Positions 17,314-27,600 of a DNA stretch of 64,000 bases are shown here, piece after piece; position 1 is the stretch's first letter, and each line of letters opens with the position of its first letter. A program made the position numbers and the translations under genes. This DNA is from CAYYWP01 sp050176585 (GTDB lineage: Bacteria > Desulfobacterota > Binatia > HRBIN30 > CADEER01), in the NCBI GenBank assembly GCA_050176585.1, contig JBFXHX010000012.1, positions 1 to 64,000 on the forward strand. Reading direction: 5' to 3'. The notes under the pieces were generated by a model that saw nothing but the letters and a program-made list of their open reading frames with translations, ran no database searches and had not been told where the DNA came from.

Positions 17314-17561
17314 AGGGTCGCCGCCACCGCGCTGTTCGGAACGCCCTCCGCCGCGGCTGACCAAGTCGCGCGGCGCAGCTGTCGGGCCGCGGCTCGCCTC
17401 GACGTGAAGCGGGCCGCCGCTCACGACATGCGGTGCGGTAGGCCCGAACTCACGCGCGGCCGAAAGTCGGATCACACCGGACGCACGTCCCGCTTGGTGC
17501 TTGCCAGGGGCACATACCTTGCTCCTAACGTCGCGTTTACTCGTTACAGAAAGAGAATCGC

Positions 17562-18503
17562 ATGCAGTTCAGCCGTGTAGGGTGGAGTGGGGTCGTGGCG
17601 GTGGTCGCGGTCTGTGCGTTCGTGCGCCCGGGCTGCGCGGAGACGAATCCCGCGCCGCCCGGTACGGTGGAACCGGGGAATCTCCCCATAGAAATGGAAA
17701 AACCGGCTCCGCTCGATCGCGGCGAAATCACGTTCACGATCGGCGCCGATTTCGCCACCGCGTATTACTTCCGCGGCATTCGGGCCGAGCGTAACGGCGT
17801 GGTGTTTCAACCCTACGGCACGCTCAACTTCCTCGCGTACGAAGACGACGACGGCAATCTGCTGGACTATGCGTATCTGAGCCTCGGCACCTGGCACAGC
17901 TTCCATTCAAAGAAGTCGTTCGCGGATGGAGGCCCGAGCAGTTGGTTCGAAGCCGACGTCAGCGTCGGGCCGACCTTCGGCTTCGCGCAGTACTTTGTCG
18001 GCAGCGTGGCGTGGGCAGCCTACATGTCGCCCAACGGCGCGTTTTCTACCGCGCACGAGTTCACGCTGAACCTCGCCTTCAACGACAGCGAGTTCCTCGG
18101 CGGCTATGCCCTGCAGCCGTCGATCGGCTTCGGGTACGCGCTCATCAGCGCGGGTTTCGGCGTGGCCGAGGGCGGTGTGTACGCGCAACCCGGAATCAAA
18201 CCCAGCACCGTGTTGTTCAAAGCCACCGCCTGGCCGGTGACGGTGGCCGTGCCGATCTCGGTCGGCCTTTCGCTCCACGATTACTACGCGCCTGCGCAAC
18301 CGGACGGCGATTTCGAGACCTTCGGCTTCTTCAACCCCGGCCTGATCGCCAGCATTCCGCTCGCCTTCATGCCGGCGCAGTACGGACTCTGGAGCTTCAG
18401 CATCGGCGTGGACCTGCTGGTGCTCAGCGACACGTTGAAAGCCCTGAACCGTGGCGACCGCACGACGTGGGTCGGCAGAACCGGCCTGCTGATGACCTAC
18501 TGA
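17562..18503 (+). CDS. Outer-membrane beta-barrel protein
   Basis: The 313-residue protein has a signal peptide (VVAVVAVCAFVRPGCA, cleavage after about residue 26), a short Pro-rich linker and then alternating strands with aromatic girdles. The first strand, FTIGADFATAYYFRGI, resembles the opening of the TorF/Gcw_chp putative porin family, and the chain ends in LLMTY with a terminal aromatic residue as expected for BamA recognition. Length suits a 12-14-stranded barrel. The exact function is unknown. About 250 bases upstream are non-coding and show nothing clear to me. The 3' end overlaps convergent hpnB by 7 bases. Confidence 0.75.
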   Translation: MQFSRVGWSGVVAVVAVCAFVRPGCAETNPAPPGTVEPGNLPIEMEKPAPLDRGEITFTIGADFATAYYFRGIRAERNGVVFQPYGTLNFLAYEDDDGNLLDYAYLSLGTWHSFHSKKSFADGGPSSWFEADVSVGPTFGFAQYFVGSVAWAAYMSPNGAFSTAHEFTLNLAFNDSEFLGGYALQPSIGFGYALISAGFGVAEGGVYAQPGIKPSTVLFKATAWPVTVAVPISVGLSLHDYYAPAQPDGDFETFGFFNPGLIASIPLAFMPAQYGLWSFSIGVDLLVLSDTLKALNRGDRTTWVGRTGLLMTY

Positions 18504-19681
18504 CGCGGCCGCGCCGACGAGCGGGCGAGATCCGGCGCGCTCGACGAGCTCGCGCGCGCGCCATAGGTACGACCCTTCCACGCCGCGCCGCGCCCGCGGT
18601 GATGACGCCACGCCGAGCTGATCGTCATGGCGGTGTAGAGCGCTGCCGAGACTGGAAGCACCAGTGCCCAGGCGGGGCCACACGAGAGATAAGTCACCAT
18701 GGGGAGATACGTGCGGATCATCGCCGCATACGCCGCGGATCCGAGGAGGACGGCGCTCGCCGCTCCGCTGAGCGCCGCGATCGGAAGCAGAAAGACGTAC
18801 AGCAGCCCGAGCACCGATCCCGCGAGCGCGAGCGGGCTGTGGCGCAGCTGCGTGTAGGCGCTGCGCGCGACCATGTCCCAGATACCCCGCAAACCGGCGT
18901 AGCCGCGCGTGGAACACACACCCGGATCGTACCCCAACCATAGCCGGCCACCGGCGGCCTTGCAGATCCGGGCGAGCGCGCAGTCGTCGATGACGGCATC
19001 GCGGATCGCCGCGATGCCGCCAGCGCGCTCGAGCACGGCGCGCCGCACCAGAATGCAGCCGCCTGCGGCGCCGGCAGTGCGCGAGCGATCGTCGCGCGTG
19101 TGCGCGAACGAGTAGAGCGCCGCGAAAAAATACGTGAACGCCGGGATCAGGAGCTTTTCCCACGCCGTGTCGCAGCGCAGCCGCGCCATGGCCGAGACCA
19201 GGTCGCGGTCCTCGCGCTCCGCAGTCGCGAGTAACCGCGCCAGCACCCCGTCGCCGTGATGGATGTCCGCATCGGTCAGCCAGATCCATTCGGCGCCACG
19301 CGCCGCCGCGGCTTCGATGCCCTGCGCTTGTGCCCAGACTTTGCCCGTCCAGCCGGGCGGCAACTCGAGCGCGGTCAATACCGTCAGGCGGTCCACAGTG
19401 CCCGCGGCCGCCGCTATGCGCCGCGCCACGTCGGCGGTGCCGTCGCTCGAATGGTCGTCGACGAGCATCACATGCACGGCAGCGCCCGTCTGGGTGAGGA
19501 GCGCACCGAGCGTCTGCGGCAACTGATCGGCCTCGTTGCGGGCGGCGACGACGGCCACCACCGAACGGGGGCCGGCGGGCGCGGCCGGCGCGGGCGCGAG
19601 TCGCGGCTCGACGCGCCAGCGCCGGCCGAACAAGGCGTAGCCCACCCACACCACCGCCAGCACTGCCACGGCCACCGTCAT
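18497..19681 (-). CDS. hpnB: Hopene-associated glycosyltransferase HpnB, family GT2
   Basis: The 394-residue protein has an N-terminal helix and a GT2 domain with VVAARNEA, the nucleotide-binding VDDHSSDGTA, LPPGWTGKVWAQAQGIEAA, TDADIHH (metal-binding DxD) and the acceptor-side DDCALARICK. Three or four C-terminal membrane helices follow, ending in the conserved WRHHRGRGAAWKGRTYG. The LIPAFTYFF and AAGGCILVRRAVLERAGGI blocks are diagnostic of HpnB, found in hopanoid gene clusters. It probably modifies a lipid at the inner membrane. No squalene-hopene cyclase or other hpn gene is in this window. ATG 19681 gives the correct family start. Confidence 0.9.
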   Translation of the reverse strand: MTVAVAVLAVVWVGYALFGRRWRVEPRLAPAPAAPAGPRSVVAVVAARNEADQLPQTLGALLTQTGAAVHVMLVDDHSSDGTADVARRIAAAAGTVDRLTVLTALELPPGWTGKVWAQAQGIEAAAARGAEWIWLTDADIHHGDGVLARLLATAEREDRDLVSAMARLRCDTAWEKLLIPAFTYFFAALYSFAHTRDDRSRTAGAAGGCILVRRAVLERAGGIAAIRDAVIDDCALARICKAAGGRLWLGYDPGVCSTRGYAGLRGIWDMVARSAYTQLRHSPLALAGSVLGLLYVFLLPIAALSGAASAVLLGSAAYAAMIRTYLPMVTYLSCGPAWALVLPVSAALYTAMTISSAWRHHRGRGAAWKGRTYGARASSSSAPDLARSSARPRQ

Positions 19682-19806
19682 ACGCGCGCTCGTTGTCTCA
19701 GAACCGCGCGCCGAGGTCGAGCCGCCCGGATGCCCTGCGCCGCGACCCACCGCCCATCGCCAGCCGGTCGGCAGTATGCGATACGCTCCGCACGCGTGGA
19801 TTCCAC

Positions 19807-21513
19807 TTGGCGGATTCGGATGACCGCGCGGGGGGGCGCGCAGGGTTCGCGAGCGGCCGACTCGGCGTAATCGCGGCGGTATCGCTGCTCGCGTGCGCCG
19901 CGGTCGCGAGCGCATGGGCGCTCGCCCATTTGGAGTGTTGGGCCGAGGACGAAGCCGGGACGCTGTGGCAGGCGTCCGACATCTTGGCCGGACGCGTGCA
20001 CAGACTCGGCTTGGTGAGCAGCACGGGCATCCGCAACATGATCGGCGCCCCACTGGTCGCCGTGCCGTTCGCGTGGCTGCCCGACCTGCTCGCGATCTCG
20101 CGCGCCCTGTCCGCCGTGCATCTCGCCGCGCTCTGCCCGCTCGGATTGTTGATCGGGCGAACGCCGATCGAAAAAGTCCTGGCCGTCGCGGTGCTGTGGT
20201 TCAATCCGGCGCTAGTGCTCAGCTCGTTCAGCCTCTGGAACCAGTACCTCGCGCGTTTGGCGTCGGTAGCGATCCTCGCGCTGCTGCTGTATCTCCTGCT
20301 GGAGCGCGGCGGCGCCAAGCGCCGCGCGCTCGCGGTGCTCGCATACGCCGCGCTGGCGTTGCTCCAGCCCGCCATCCACCTCGTCCATTTCCCCGATCTG
20401 GCGATCCATCTCGTGCTGCTGTTGGCGGTGTTGCGGATGCGGCCCGCACCGCTGGACGCGCGGCTGATCAAAGGCGGCGCAATGCTGTTGGCATTCATCG
20501 TGCCGCAGCTCTACGGGCCGTGGTGGTTCGACACCGCCGGGCGACTCGACGCGGGAGCCCTGCGCACCGTGACGCTCCTTGCCGTGGCCGCCGGCGCAGC
20601 GATCGCATTGCTCGCTTGGTACGGACCGGCGCGCGTCGTCGAACGCGGGCGCGCGCTCCGCCAGTGGCCCGCCCTCGCGCCCCTGGCAGCCGCGCTCTTC
20701 TGCTTCACCCTTCCCGCCGTGCTGTTCTTCTCCTTTGCCGGCGCGCAGGTCGTCCGCCGGCTGCTCAAGTCGGAGCTGCCAGCGATCTTCGGCCTGCTGG
20801 TCGTGCAGGTCGCGATCGCCGTCGCAGTGCTGCCCCTCCTCGCTGCGCTGTGGGCCGCGCTGCGCACCCGCCGGGGCGCTCTCCTGACGGCGCTCGAAGG
20901 CGATCGCGCCCCCATCGCGGCGCTGCTGCTCGGCTACGCCGCGTTACTCGTGGCCGCGCGCCTCGCGCTCGGGGTGATGCCGTGGTCACGCGGCGATCTC
21001 TGGGTCTCGCTGACGCCGGCATTTCTGGCGTCAGCGCTCGTGCTCCTGCAAAGCCATGGTCGGCTGTACCGGCCAGTGGCGGCGCTCACCGCAGGCGCGG
21101 CGGTCCTCCTGCTCGGATGGCTCGCGGTGAACGGTCCGGGCGTGCGCTATCGGCAACTCTATACGGCGGTCGTCCCCGCGAGCGAGATGCGCGAGGCGAT
21201 CGACTGGATCGCCGCCCGCCACCGCGCCGAGGCGGGCGGCGACCAGGTCGACCTCGGCTACGATCTCGGCACCGGCAAGGAGTGGATCCCCAGACGCGTT
21301 ACCCGGCATCCGGCCTTCCGCTGGTACTCGATCGGCCGACCATACGACTGGCTGCTGCGCCGCCGCCACGGGCTTGCGAACCTCCACGAGGGAGAGGTGG
21401 ACCGCATGCGCGGCGAGGACTTCCTGCTCAGTTTTCGCGATCAGCCGCCGGAGTCCGCCGATTGGACCGAGATGAAATCGTTCGACCGCCTGGTGGTCTG
21501 GCGACATCGATAG
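19807..21513 (+). CDS. Polytopic membrane protein, glycosyltransferase-39-like topology, unknown function
   Basis: The frame encodes about 10-11 hydrophobic helices, beginning LGVIAAVSLLACAAVASAWALAHL, then a soluble C-terminal segment of about 110 residues (DWIAARHRAEAGGDQVDL onward). An acidic pair after helix 1 (CWAEDEAGT) is where ArnT/PMT-like lipid-linked sugar transferases have their catalytic Asp/Glu loop, and the overall shape fits, but sequence similarity is not strong enough to name it. No ATG lies upstream of the first helix; TTG 19807 is the best start, TTG 19693 the alternative. It diverges from hpnB, so a shared role in lipid or envelope glycosylation is plausible but inferred. 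Confidence 0.6.
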   Translation: MADSDDRAGGRAGFASGRLGVIAAVSLLACAAVASAWALAHLECWAEDEAGTLWQASDILAGRVHRLGLVSSTGIRNMIGAPLVAVPFAWLPDLLAISRALSAVHLAALCPLGLLIGRTPIEKVLAVAVLWFNPALVLSSFSLWNQYLARLASVAILALLLYLLLERGGAKRRALAVLAYAALALLQPAIHLVHFPDLAIHLVLLLAVLRMRPAPLDARLIKGGAMLLAFIVPQLYGPWWFDTAGRLDAGALRTVTLLAVAAGAAIALLAWYGPARVVERGRALRQWPALAPLAAALFCFTLPAVLFFSFAGAQVVRRLLKSELPAIFGLLVVQVAIAVAVLPLLAALWAALRTRRGALLTALEGDRAPIAALLLGYAALLVAARLALGVMPWSRGDLWVSLTPAFLASALVLLQSHGRLYRPVAALTAGAAVLLLGWLAVNGPGVRYRQLYTAVVPASEMREAIDWIAARHRAEAGGDQVDLGYDLGTGKEWIPRRVTRHPAFRWYSIGRPYDWLLRRRHGLANLHEGEVDRMRGEDFLLSFRDQPPESADWTEMKSFDRLVVWRHR

Positions 21514-21583
21514 CGCACGCGTGCGCGTGGACACGCGCGGCGCGGCTCGTCGGCCGTTTTCGCGCACCACGGACCGCGCGAAG

Positions 21584-22321
21584 TCACCGCTCGGCGACGA
21601 AGACCTTCATCGGCGGCGGCGAGAGCAGGTCATCCCAGTAGCCGGGCGGAAACGAAGACCGCCCCTGGGGAGAGACCTCGAACAGGTGCCAGGCCGGATT
21701 CCGAAAGCCCGCGTCCGCGAGGATCTCGAGATACGTCTCCGGCCGCCAGTAATAGTTCGTGATCGAGAAGTTTCGGCCCTCTCCGAGGAGGAACTCGCAC
21801 GTGACCTCGGCGCCCTCGACGTACGGCGACGGGCCGATCTTCAAGAATCCGTGGCGCGCGAAGTCGCGCGTGCCGGTGACGCCATCGTCGTTGTACTCGT
21901 TGACGCCCACCAACCGACCGCCGGGGCGCAGGTTCGCATACATCACATCGGCGAACCGGCGCAGCTCCGCGCGCGTGCGCGCGTAGTTGAGCAGATAGGC
22001 CGCCACGACCAGGTCGAACTCCCCGATCACGCCGAGCGCGCTCACGTCGGCGTGCAGGTATCGACAGCCGCGCGGCGCTGCCGCTTCCACGCGCCGGCCG
22101 AGCGCGACCATCTCCGCCGATGCATCGACCCCCAGCGTCTCGGCCGCGCCCGCGGCCATGAAGCGGCGGCTATAGAATCCGTCCCCGCAGGCGAGATCGA
22201 GCACGCGCGCGCCGCGCACGTCGCCCGCCCATCGCTCGACCGTGTACGCCTCCAGATGGACGCGGAACGGGGCGGTCTTGACCTCCGAGTAGAGCTCGCC
22301 GATCGCGTCGTACTCTGCCAT
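21584..22321 (-). CDS. Class I SAM-dependent methyltransferase
   Basis: The 245-residue protein has SAM motif I as VLDLACGDGFYSRRF (about residues 40-54), an acidic motif II end GVDASAEMVALGR, motif post-II as HADVSALGVIGEFDLVVAAYLLNY and a downstream LRPGGRLVGVNEYN. The substrate is not apparent. ATG 22321 is preceded by the purine-rich GGGAGGGGGG, a usable ribosome site. It converges with the membrane-protein gene, 70 bases away. Confidence 0.85.
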   Translation of the reverse strand: MAEYDAIGELYSEVKTAPFRVHLEAYTVERWAGDVRGARVLDLACGDGFYSRRFMAAGAAETLGVDASAEMVALGRRVEAAAPRGCRYLHADVSALGVIGEFDLVVAAYLLNYARTRAELRRFADVMYANLRPGGRLVGVNEYNDDGVTGTRDFARHGFLKIGPSPYVEGAEVTCEFLLGEGRNFSITNYYWRPETYLEILADAGFRNPAWHLFEVSPQGRSSFPPGYWDDLLSPPPMKVFVAER

Positions 22322-22677
22322 CCCCCCTCCCACCGCTCGGAACCGACGGATCAGCGCTGTCGCAGGACGGCGGCGCGGCCGCCGCGGTACTCCGGCGCGC
22401 CGGTCGCGCTCGGGCAACCCGACTGCCGCGCCCGGCGCCGAGCGAATCGAGGCTGGCCGGTCGGCGTGCGTCGGGATCGGGCGCGCCCAGTCCGCGCCCT
22501 GGCCCAGCGCGTCTCGGTCGACCGCTCGGACATCACCCTGCACACGACCGGGCGATGTGATACGCTTGCGCGCCGATGTCAACTGCTCGACTTGACTCCC
22601 CCCGCCCTGGGCTTAGGGTGAGCGCGGCACCGCCGAGCGCAATTCCGCGCCTGTTTGAACGCGCCGAAGGAGACGAG
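22322..22677. other. 356-base divergent intergenic region
   Basis: The region separates the methyltransferase (leftward) from the small orphan gene (rightward). Apart from the promoter candidate at 22592-22619 it is GC-rich sequence in which I see no gene, RNA or repeat. Confidence 0.5.
22592..22619 (+). promoter_or_regulatory. Candidate sigma-70-type promoter for the small orphan gene
   Basis: TTGACT (22592-22597) and TAGGGT (22614-22619) are 16 bases apart, about 60 bases before the start codon at 22678. The -35 is good and the -10 fits only TA---T. Confidence 0.4.
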
Positions 22678-23025
22678 ATGCCACTGTCCGTCAGTGAAGC
22701 GAAGGCCCTGCTCTGGAGCTTGGTGCGCGGGATCGACCGGAAAGCCGATCTCAGTGTAACGACCGCCAGCGGCGATACGCCCGGCGTATGCGCGTTGATT
22801 TCGTTGCGCGATCGCAAGACGACGCTGATGATTCCCACCCGCGACCTCGAGTCCGCCCTGCAAACCTCCATGCAGCGCACGCAGCTGCGCACCACCCTGA
22901 AGCGCGCGATCGACCGGATGAAGTTCACCGCGCTACCGGTCGCGAGCACGAAGATCGCACGCGGCCCGGCGATCGAGGGCGGGTTCTTCCGCGCCCAGCC
23001 CGGCGGGCGGGGAGGCCGCCGCTAG
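22678..23025 (+). CDS. Small cytoplasmic protein, function unknown
   Basis: The 115-residue product starts at ATG 22678 behind a good ribosome site (GAAGGAG, 7 bases upstream). It has no signal peptide or membrane helix. The sequence begins with a helix (LSVSEAKALLWSLVRGIDRK), then strand-like DLSVTTASGDTPGVCALISL and TTLMIPTRDL, a basic helix (RTTLKRAIDRM) and a Gly/Arg-rich tail (PGGRGGRR). The basic tail might bind nucleic acid, but I recognise no family. Codon pattern matches its neighbours. It stands alone between divergent and convergent genes. Confidence 0.65.
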   Translation: MPLSVSEAKALLWSLVRGIDRKADLSVTTASGDTPGVCALISLRDRKTTLMIPTRDLESALQTSMQRTQLRTTLKRAIDRMKFTALPVASTKIARGPAIEGGFFRAQPGGRGGRR

Positions 23026-23073
23026 CCGCCGACCCCGCGGATCGCCTACCGGGGCGGGCCCGCTCGCTTAGCG

Positions 23074-24513
23074 CTACGGGCTGGCGGGCAGATCGGTCCG
23101 CCCCATCAGGAACTTGTCGACGCCGCGCGCGCACTCGCGGCCTTCCCAGATCGCCCACACCACCAGCGACTGGCCGCGCCGCGCATCGCCGCAGGCGAAC
23201 ACGCCGCGCTCGCTGGTCGCGTAATCGCTGTCGGCGGCGATGGTGCTCCGCTCGTCGGTATCGAGCGCCAGCTCCTTGATGGGGCCGTCGTGCTCGGGGC
23301 CGAGGAAGCCGAGTGCCAGCAAGACGAGATCGGCGCGCAGGCGAAACTCGCTCCCGGGGATCTCGCGCATCTGCGGGCGGCCGTTGCTGCCCGGAATCCA
23401 TTCGAGGCGGACCGCTTCGAGCTCCGTCACGGAGCCGTTGCGGCCGAGAAACCGCTTGGTGTTGATGCTCCAGTCGCGGATCACGCCTTCTTCGTGCGAG
23501 CTCGACGTGCGCAGGATCATCGGCCAGTACGGCCACGGCATGTCGGGCGTGCGCGATCCGGGCGGTTCGGGTAGCAGCTCGAACTGGTGCACCGATGTCG
23601 CGCCCTGGCGGTTGGACGTGCCGAGGCAATCGGAACCCGTATCCCCGCCGCCGAGGATCACGACGTGCTTGCCGGTGGCGGTGATCTGGTCGCCGAGGAC
23701 GTCTCCGGCGACGATTTTGTTCTGCTGCGGCAGGTAATCCATCGCCAGCACGACGCCCTGCAGCTCGCGGCCCGGCACCGGCAGATCGCGGGACTTGGTC
23801 GCGCCAATGGCGATCACCACCGCATCGAAATCGCGCCGGAGCTGGGCCGTCGTGACGTCGAACCCGACGTTGACCCCGGGTCGAAACGTCACGCCTTCGG
23901 CTTCCATCTGGCGCAGGCGGAAGTCGATCAGGTGCTTCTCCATCTTGAAGTCGGGAATGCCGTAGCGCAGGAGACCGCCGATGCGGTCATCGCGCTCGAA
24001 CACCGTGACGAGATGGCCGGCGCGCGCGAGCTGCTGTGCACAGGCGAGGCCGGCCGGTCCGGACCCGACGACCGCGACGCTCTTGCCGGTCCGTTCGGCG
24101 GGGGGCATCGGGAGCACCCAGCCGACCTTCAACGCGTGATCGATCGTCTGCTTCTCGATCTGCTTGATCGTGACCGGGTCGTTGTTGATGTTGAGGACGC
24201 AGGCCTCCTCGCACGGCGCCGGACAGATGCGTCCGGTGAACTCGGGGAAGTTGTTCGTGGAGTGCAGCCGGTCGATCGCCGCCTTCCAGCGCCCGCGATA
24301 AATCAGGTCGTTCCAATCGGGGATGAGATTCCCGAGCGGGCAGCCCTTGTGGCAGAAGGGGATGCCGCAATCCATGCAGCGCGCGCCCTGCCCCTGCAGC
24401 TCGGCGTCGTTGAACTTGCCCTCCAGCTCGCGCCAATCCTTCAGGCGCTCCGCCACCGGGCGCCGCGGCGGCAGCGCCCGCGGAAGCTCCAGAAAACCGG
24501 TGATCTTTCCCAT
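23074..24513 (-). CDS. gltD: Glutamate synthase (NADPH) small subunit
   Basis: The 479-residue protein has the N-terminal Fe-S domain with CMDCGIPFCHKGCPLGN and CPAPCEEACVLN cysteines. The FAD-binding VAVVGSGPAGLACAQQL (about residue 145) and the NADPH-binding VVILGGGDTGSDCLG follow, and the C-terminal GVFACGDARRGQSLVVWAI segment contacts FAD. It passes electrons from NADPH to the large subunit for reductive amination of 2-oxoglutarate with glutamine. It lies 87 bases after gltB in the same direction. Length is normal. Confidence 0.97.
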   Translation of the reverse strand: MGKITGFLELPRALPPRRPVAERLKDWRELEGKFNDAELQGQGARCMDCGIPFCHKGCPLGNLIPDWNDLIYRGRWKAAIDRLHSTNNFPEFTGRICPAPCEEACVLNINNDPVTIKQIEKQTIDHALKVGWVLPMPPAERTGKSVAVVGSGPAGLACAQQLARAGHLVTVFERDDRIGGLLRYGIPDFKMEKHLIDFRLRQMEAEGVTFRPGVNVGFDVTTAQLRRDFDAVVIAIGATKSRDLPVPGRELQGVVLAMDYLPQQNKIVAGDVLGDQITATGKHVVILGGGDTGSDCLGTSNRQGATSVHQFELLPEPPGSRTPDMPWPYWPMILRTSSSHEEGVIRDWSINTKRFLGRNGSVTELEAVRLEWIPGSNGRPQMREIPGSEFRLRADLVLLALGFLGPEHDGPIKELALDTDERSTIAADSDYATSERGVFACGDARRGQSLVVWAIWEGRECARGVDKFLMGRTDLPASP

Positions 24514-24600
24514 CGCTCTCGATTGCCCGTCCCGTATCGCGCGTCGCCTGCGGCCGTGCCCCCGCGAGGGGCGCTTCGGCGCTAGGCGCGCCGCGCTTCG

Positions 24601-27600
24601 TTACACACTCGCCAGCCTAGCCGCGTCGGAATCGAGGTGCTGCTTGGCGAGGATCCGGCGGTATTCGGTCGGCATGACTTTCACGAAGCGTGCGATGCAG
24701 TCCTTCCACCCGGACAGAATCCGCCACGCCACCGCGCTCTGCGTCAGTTGATAATGGCGGTGGATGAGGTCCTTCAGCCGATCGGCGTCGCGCCCGTCGA
24801 GCGCTTCGAGCTCCACCATGCCGTTGTTGCAGCGCACCGCGAAATCGCCGTCCTCGTCGAGCACGTAGGCCACGCCCCCGCTCATGCCGGCGGCGAAGTT
24901 GCGGCCCGTCTTGCCCAGCACCACCACCTGCCCGCGCGTCATGTATTCGCAGCCGTGGTCGCCGACCCCCTCCACCACCGCCGTGGCGCCGCTGTTGCGC
25001 ACGGCGAAGCGCTCGCCCGCCATACCGCGCAGGAACACCTCGCCGCCGGTGGCGCCGTACAGCGACACGTTACCGACGATAATGTTCTCCTCCGGCACGA
25101 AGGTCGCACGGGCGGGCGGCACGGCGACGATCAGGCCGCCCGACATCCCCTTGGCGAAGTAATCGTTGGCATCGCCTTCGAGGTGGACGCTCAATCCGGT
25201 CGCCATGAACGCGCCGAAGCTCTGCCCGGCCGAGCCGGCGAAGCTGATGCGAATGGTCTCCGGCGGCAGGCCGGCCTCGCCCCATCGCCGCGACACCTCG
25301 GCCGACAGCATCGTGCACACGGTGCGGTTGGTGTTGCGGATCGGCAGCGCGATCTCGACGGCAGTGCCGTGCTCGAGCGCGGGCCGCGCCAGCTCGATCA
25401 GCTGGTTGTCCAGCGCCTGCTCGAGGCCGTGATCCTGTGTGGTGACGCAATGCGTCGCGACCTCCGGCGGCACCTCGGGCCTGTGGAGGATCTGCGTGAG
25501 ATCCACGCCTTTGGCCTTCCAGTGCTCGATCGCGTCGCGCGCGTCGAGGCGATCGACGCGCCCCACCATCTCGTCGATGGAGCGGAAGCCGAGCGCGGCC
25601 ATGTACTCGCGCAGCTCCTCGGCCACGAACAGCATGAAATTCACGACGTGCTCGGGGCGGCCCTCGAACTTCGCCCGCAGGACGGGATCCTGCGTGGCGA
25701 TGCCGACGGGGCAGGTATTCAGGTGGCACACGCGCATCATCACACAGCCCGATGCGACCAGCGCAGCGCTCGCGAAGCCGAACTCCTCGGCCCCGAGCAG
25801 GGCGGCGATCGCGACGTCGCGGCCGGTCTTCAACTGCCCGTCGGTCTCCACGCGAATGCGGCCGCGCAGATCGTTCATGACCAGCACCTGCTGGGTCTCG
25901 GCGAGGCCGAGCTCCCAGGGAATGCCGGCGTGCTTGATCGAGGTGAGCGGCGATGCGCCGGTGCCGCCATCGTGCCCGCTGATCAGCACGATGTCCGCCT
26001 TGGCCTTGGACACGCCCGCGGCAACCGTGCCGACGCCGACTTCGGCGACCAGCTTGACGCTGATGCTGGCGCGGTTGTTCGAGTTCTTGAGGTCGTGGAT
26101 GAGCTGCGCGAGATCCTCGATCGAGTAGATGTCGTGGTGCGGCGGCGGCGAGATCAGCCCGACCCCGGGCGTCGAGTACCGGATGCGCGCGATGTACTCG
26201 TCGACCTTGTGGCCCGGCAGCTGTCCGCCCTCGCCGGGCTTCGCGCCCTGCGCCATCTTGATCTGCAGCTCGTCGCAGTTGACCAGGTAATAGCTCGTCA
26301 CGCCGAAGCGGCCGGACGCCACCTGCTTGATCGCGCTCCGCCGCGAATCGCCGTTGGCATCCGGGCTGAAGCGCACCGGGTCCTCGCCGCCCTCGCCGGT
26401 GTTCGATTTGCCGCCGATGCGGTTCATGGCGATCGCGAGGTTTTCGTGCGCTTCGCGGCTGATCGAGCCGAGCGACATCGCGCCGGTCTTGAAGCGGGTG
26501 ACGATCCCCGACGCCGGTTCGACCTCCTCGATCGGCACCGGCTTCGACGGCTTGAATCGCAGGAGCCCGCGCAGCGTGCACAATTCGCGGTTCTGGTCGT
26601 CGACCAGCCGGGAGTACTCCTTGAACAGCGCGTAGCTGCCCTTGCGCACCGCGTGTTGCAGCTTGGCGATCGACTCCGGGTTGTACATGTGGAACTCGCC
26701 GCGCCGCCGCCACTGGTAGTGACCGCCCACGTCGAGATCGCCGTCGAGCGCCGGTGAGATCGCGTAGGCGTGATGGTGCCGCGCTGCGCACTCGGCGGCG
26801 ATGACGTCGAGCCCGATGCCGTCGATGCGCGAAGGCGTCCAGGTGAAGTACTGCTCGATGACGTCGCGGTTCAGCCCGATGGCTTCGAAGATCTGCGCCC
26901 CGCGGTAGCTCTGCAGGGTCGAGATGCCCATCTTCGACGCGACCTTGAGCAGCCCCTTGGTGATGGCCTTGATGTAGTGCTTTATCGCCTCATCCGGTTC
27001 GACATCTTTCAGGATGTGGGCGCGCACCATGTCGACGAGCGTCTCGAAGGCCAGGTACGGATTGATCGCCGCGCAGCCGTAGCCGACCAGCAGCGCGAAG
27101 TGCATGACCTCGCGCGGCTCGCCCGATTCGAGCGCGATGCCGCAGCGGGTCCGCGTGCCCTCGCGGATGAGGTGATGATGCACGGCCCCGACGGCGAGCA
27201 GGCTCGGGATCGGCGCATGCTGCTCGTCGATGTCGCGGTCCGAGAGCACGAGGATCGTCGCCCCCGCGGCCACCGCCTCCGCGGCGCGCGCGCAGAGCGC
27301 GTCGAGGGCCGCGCGCAACCCTGCCCCGCCCTCGGCGACCGGGTAGCGGATCGGCAGCGTCACCGCGCGGAGCACGCCGCGGCGAATCGCCTTCACCTGC
27401 GCCATCTCGGCGTTGGTGAGGATCGGCGTCTCCAGGCGGAGCTGGCGGCAGTGCTCCGGCGTCTCCTCGAACAGATTCTCCTCGGCGCCGAGCGTGGTGA
27501 CGGCCGACATCACCAAATCCTCGCGGATGGGGTCGATCGGCGGGTTGGTGACCTGGGCGAACAGCTGCTTGAAGTAGTTGAACAGCGGCTGCGGCTTGTT

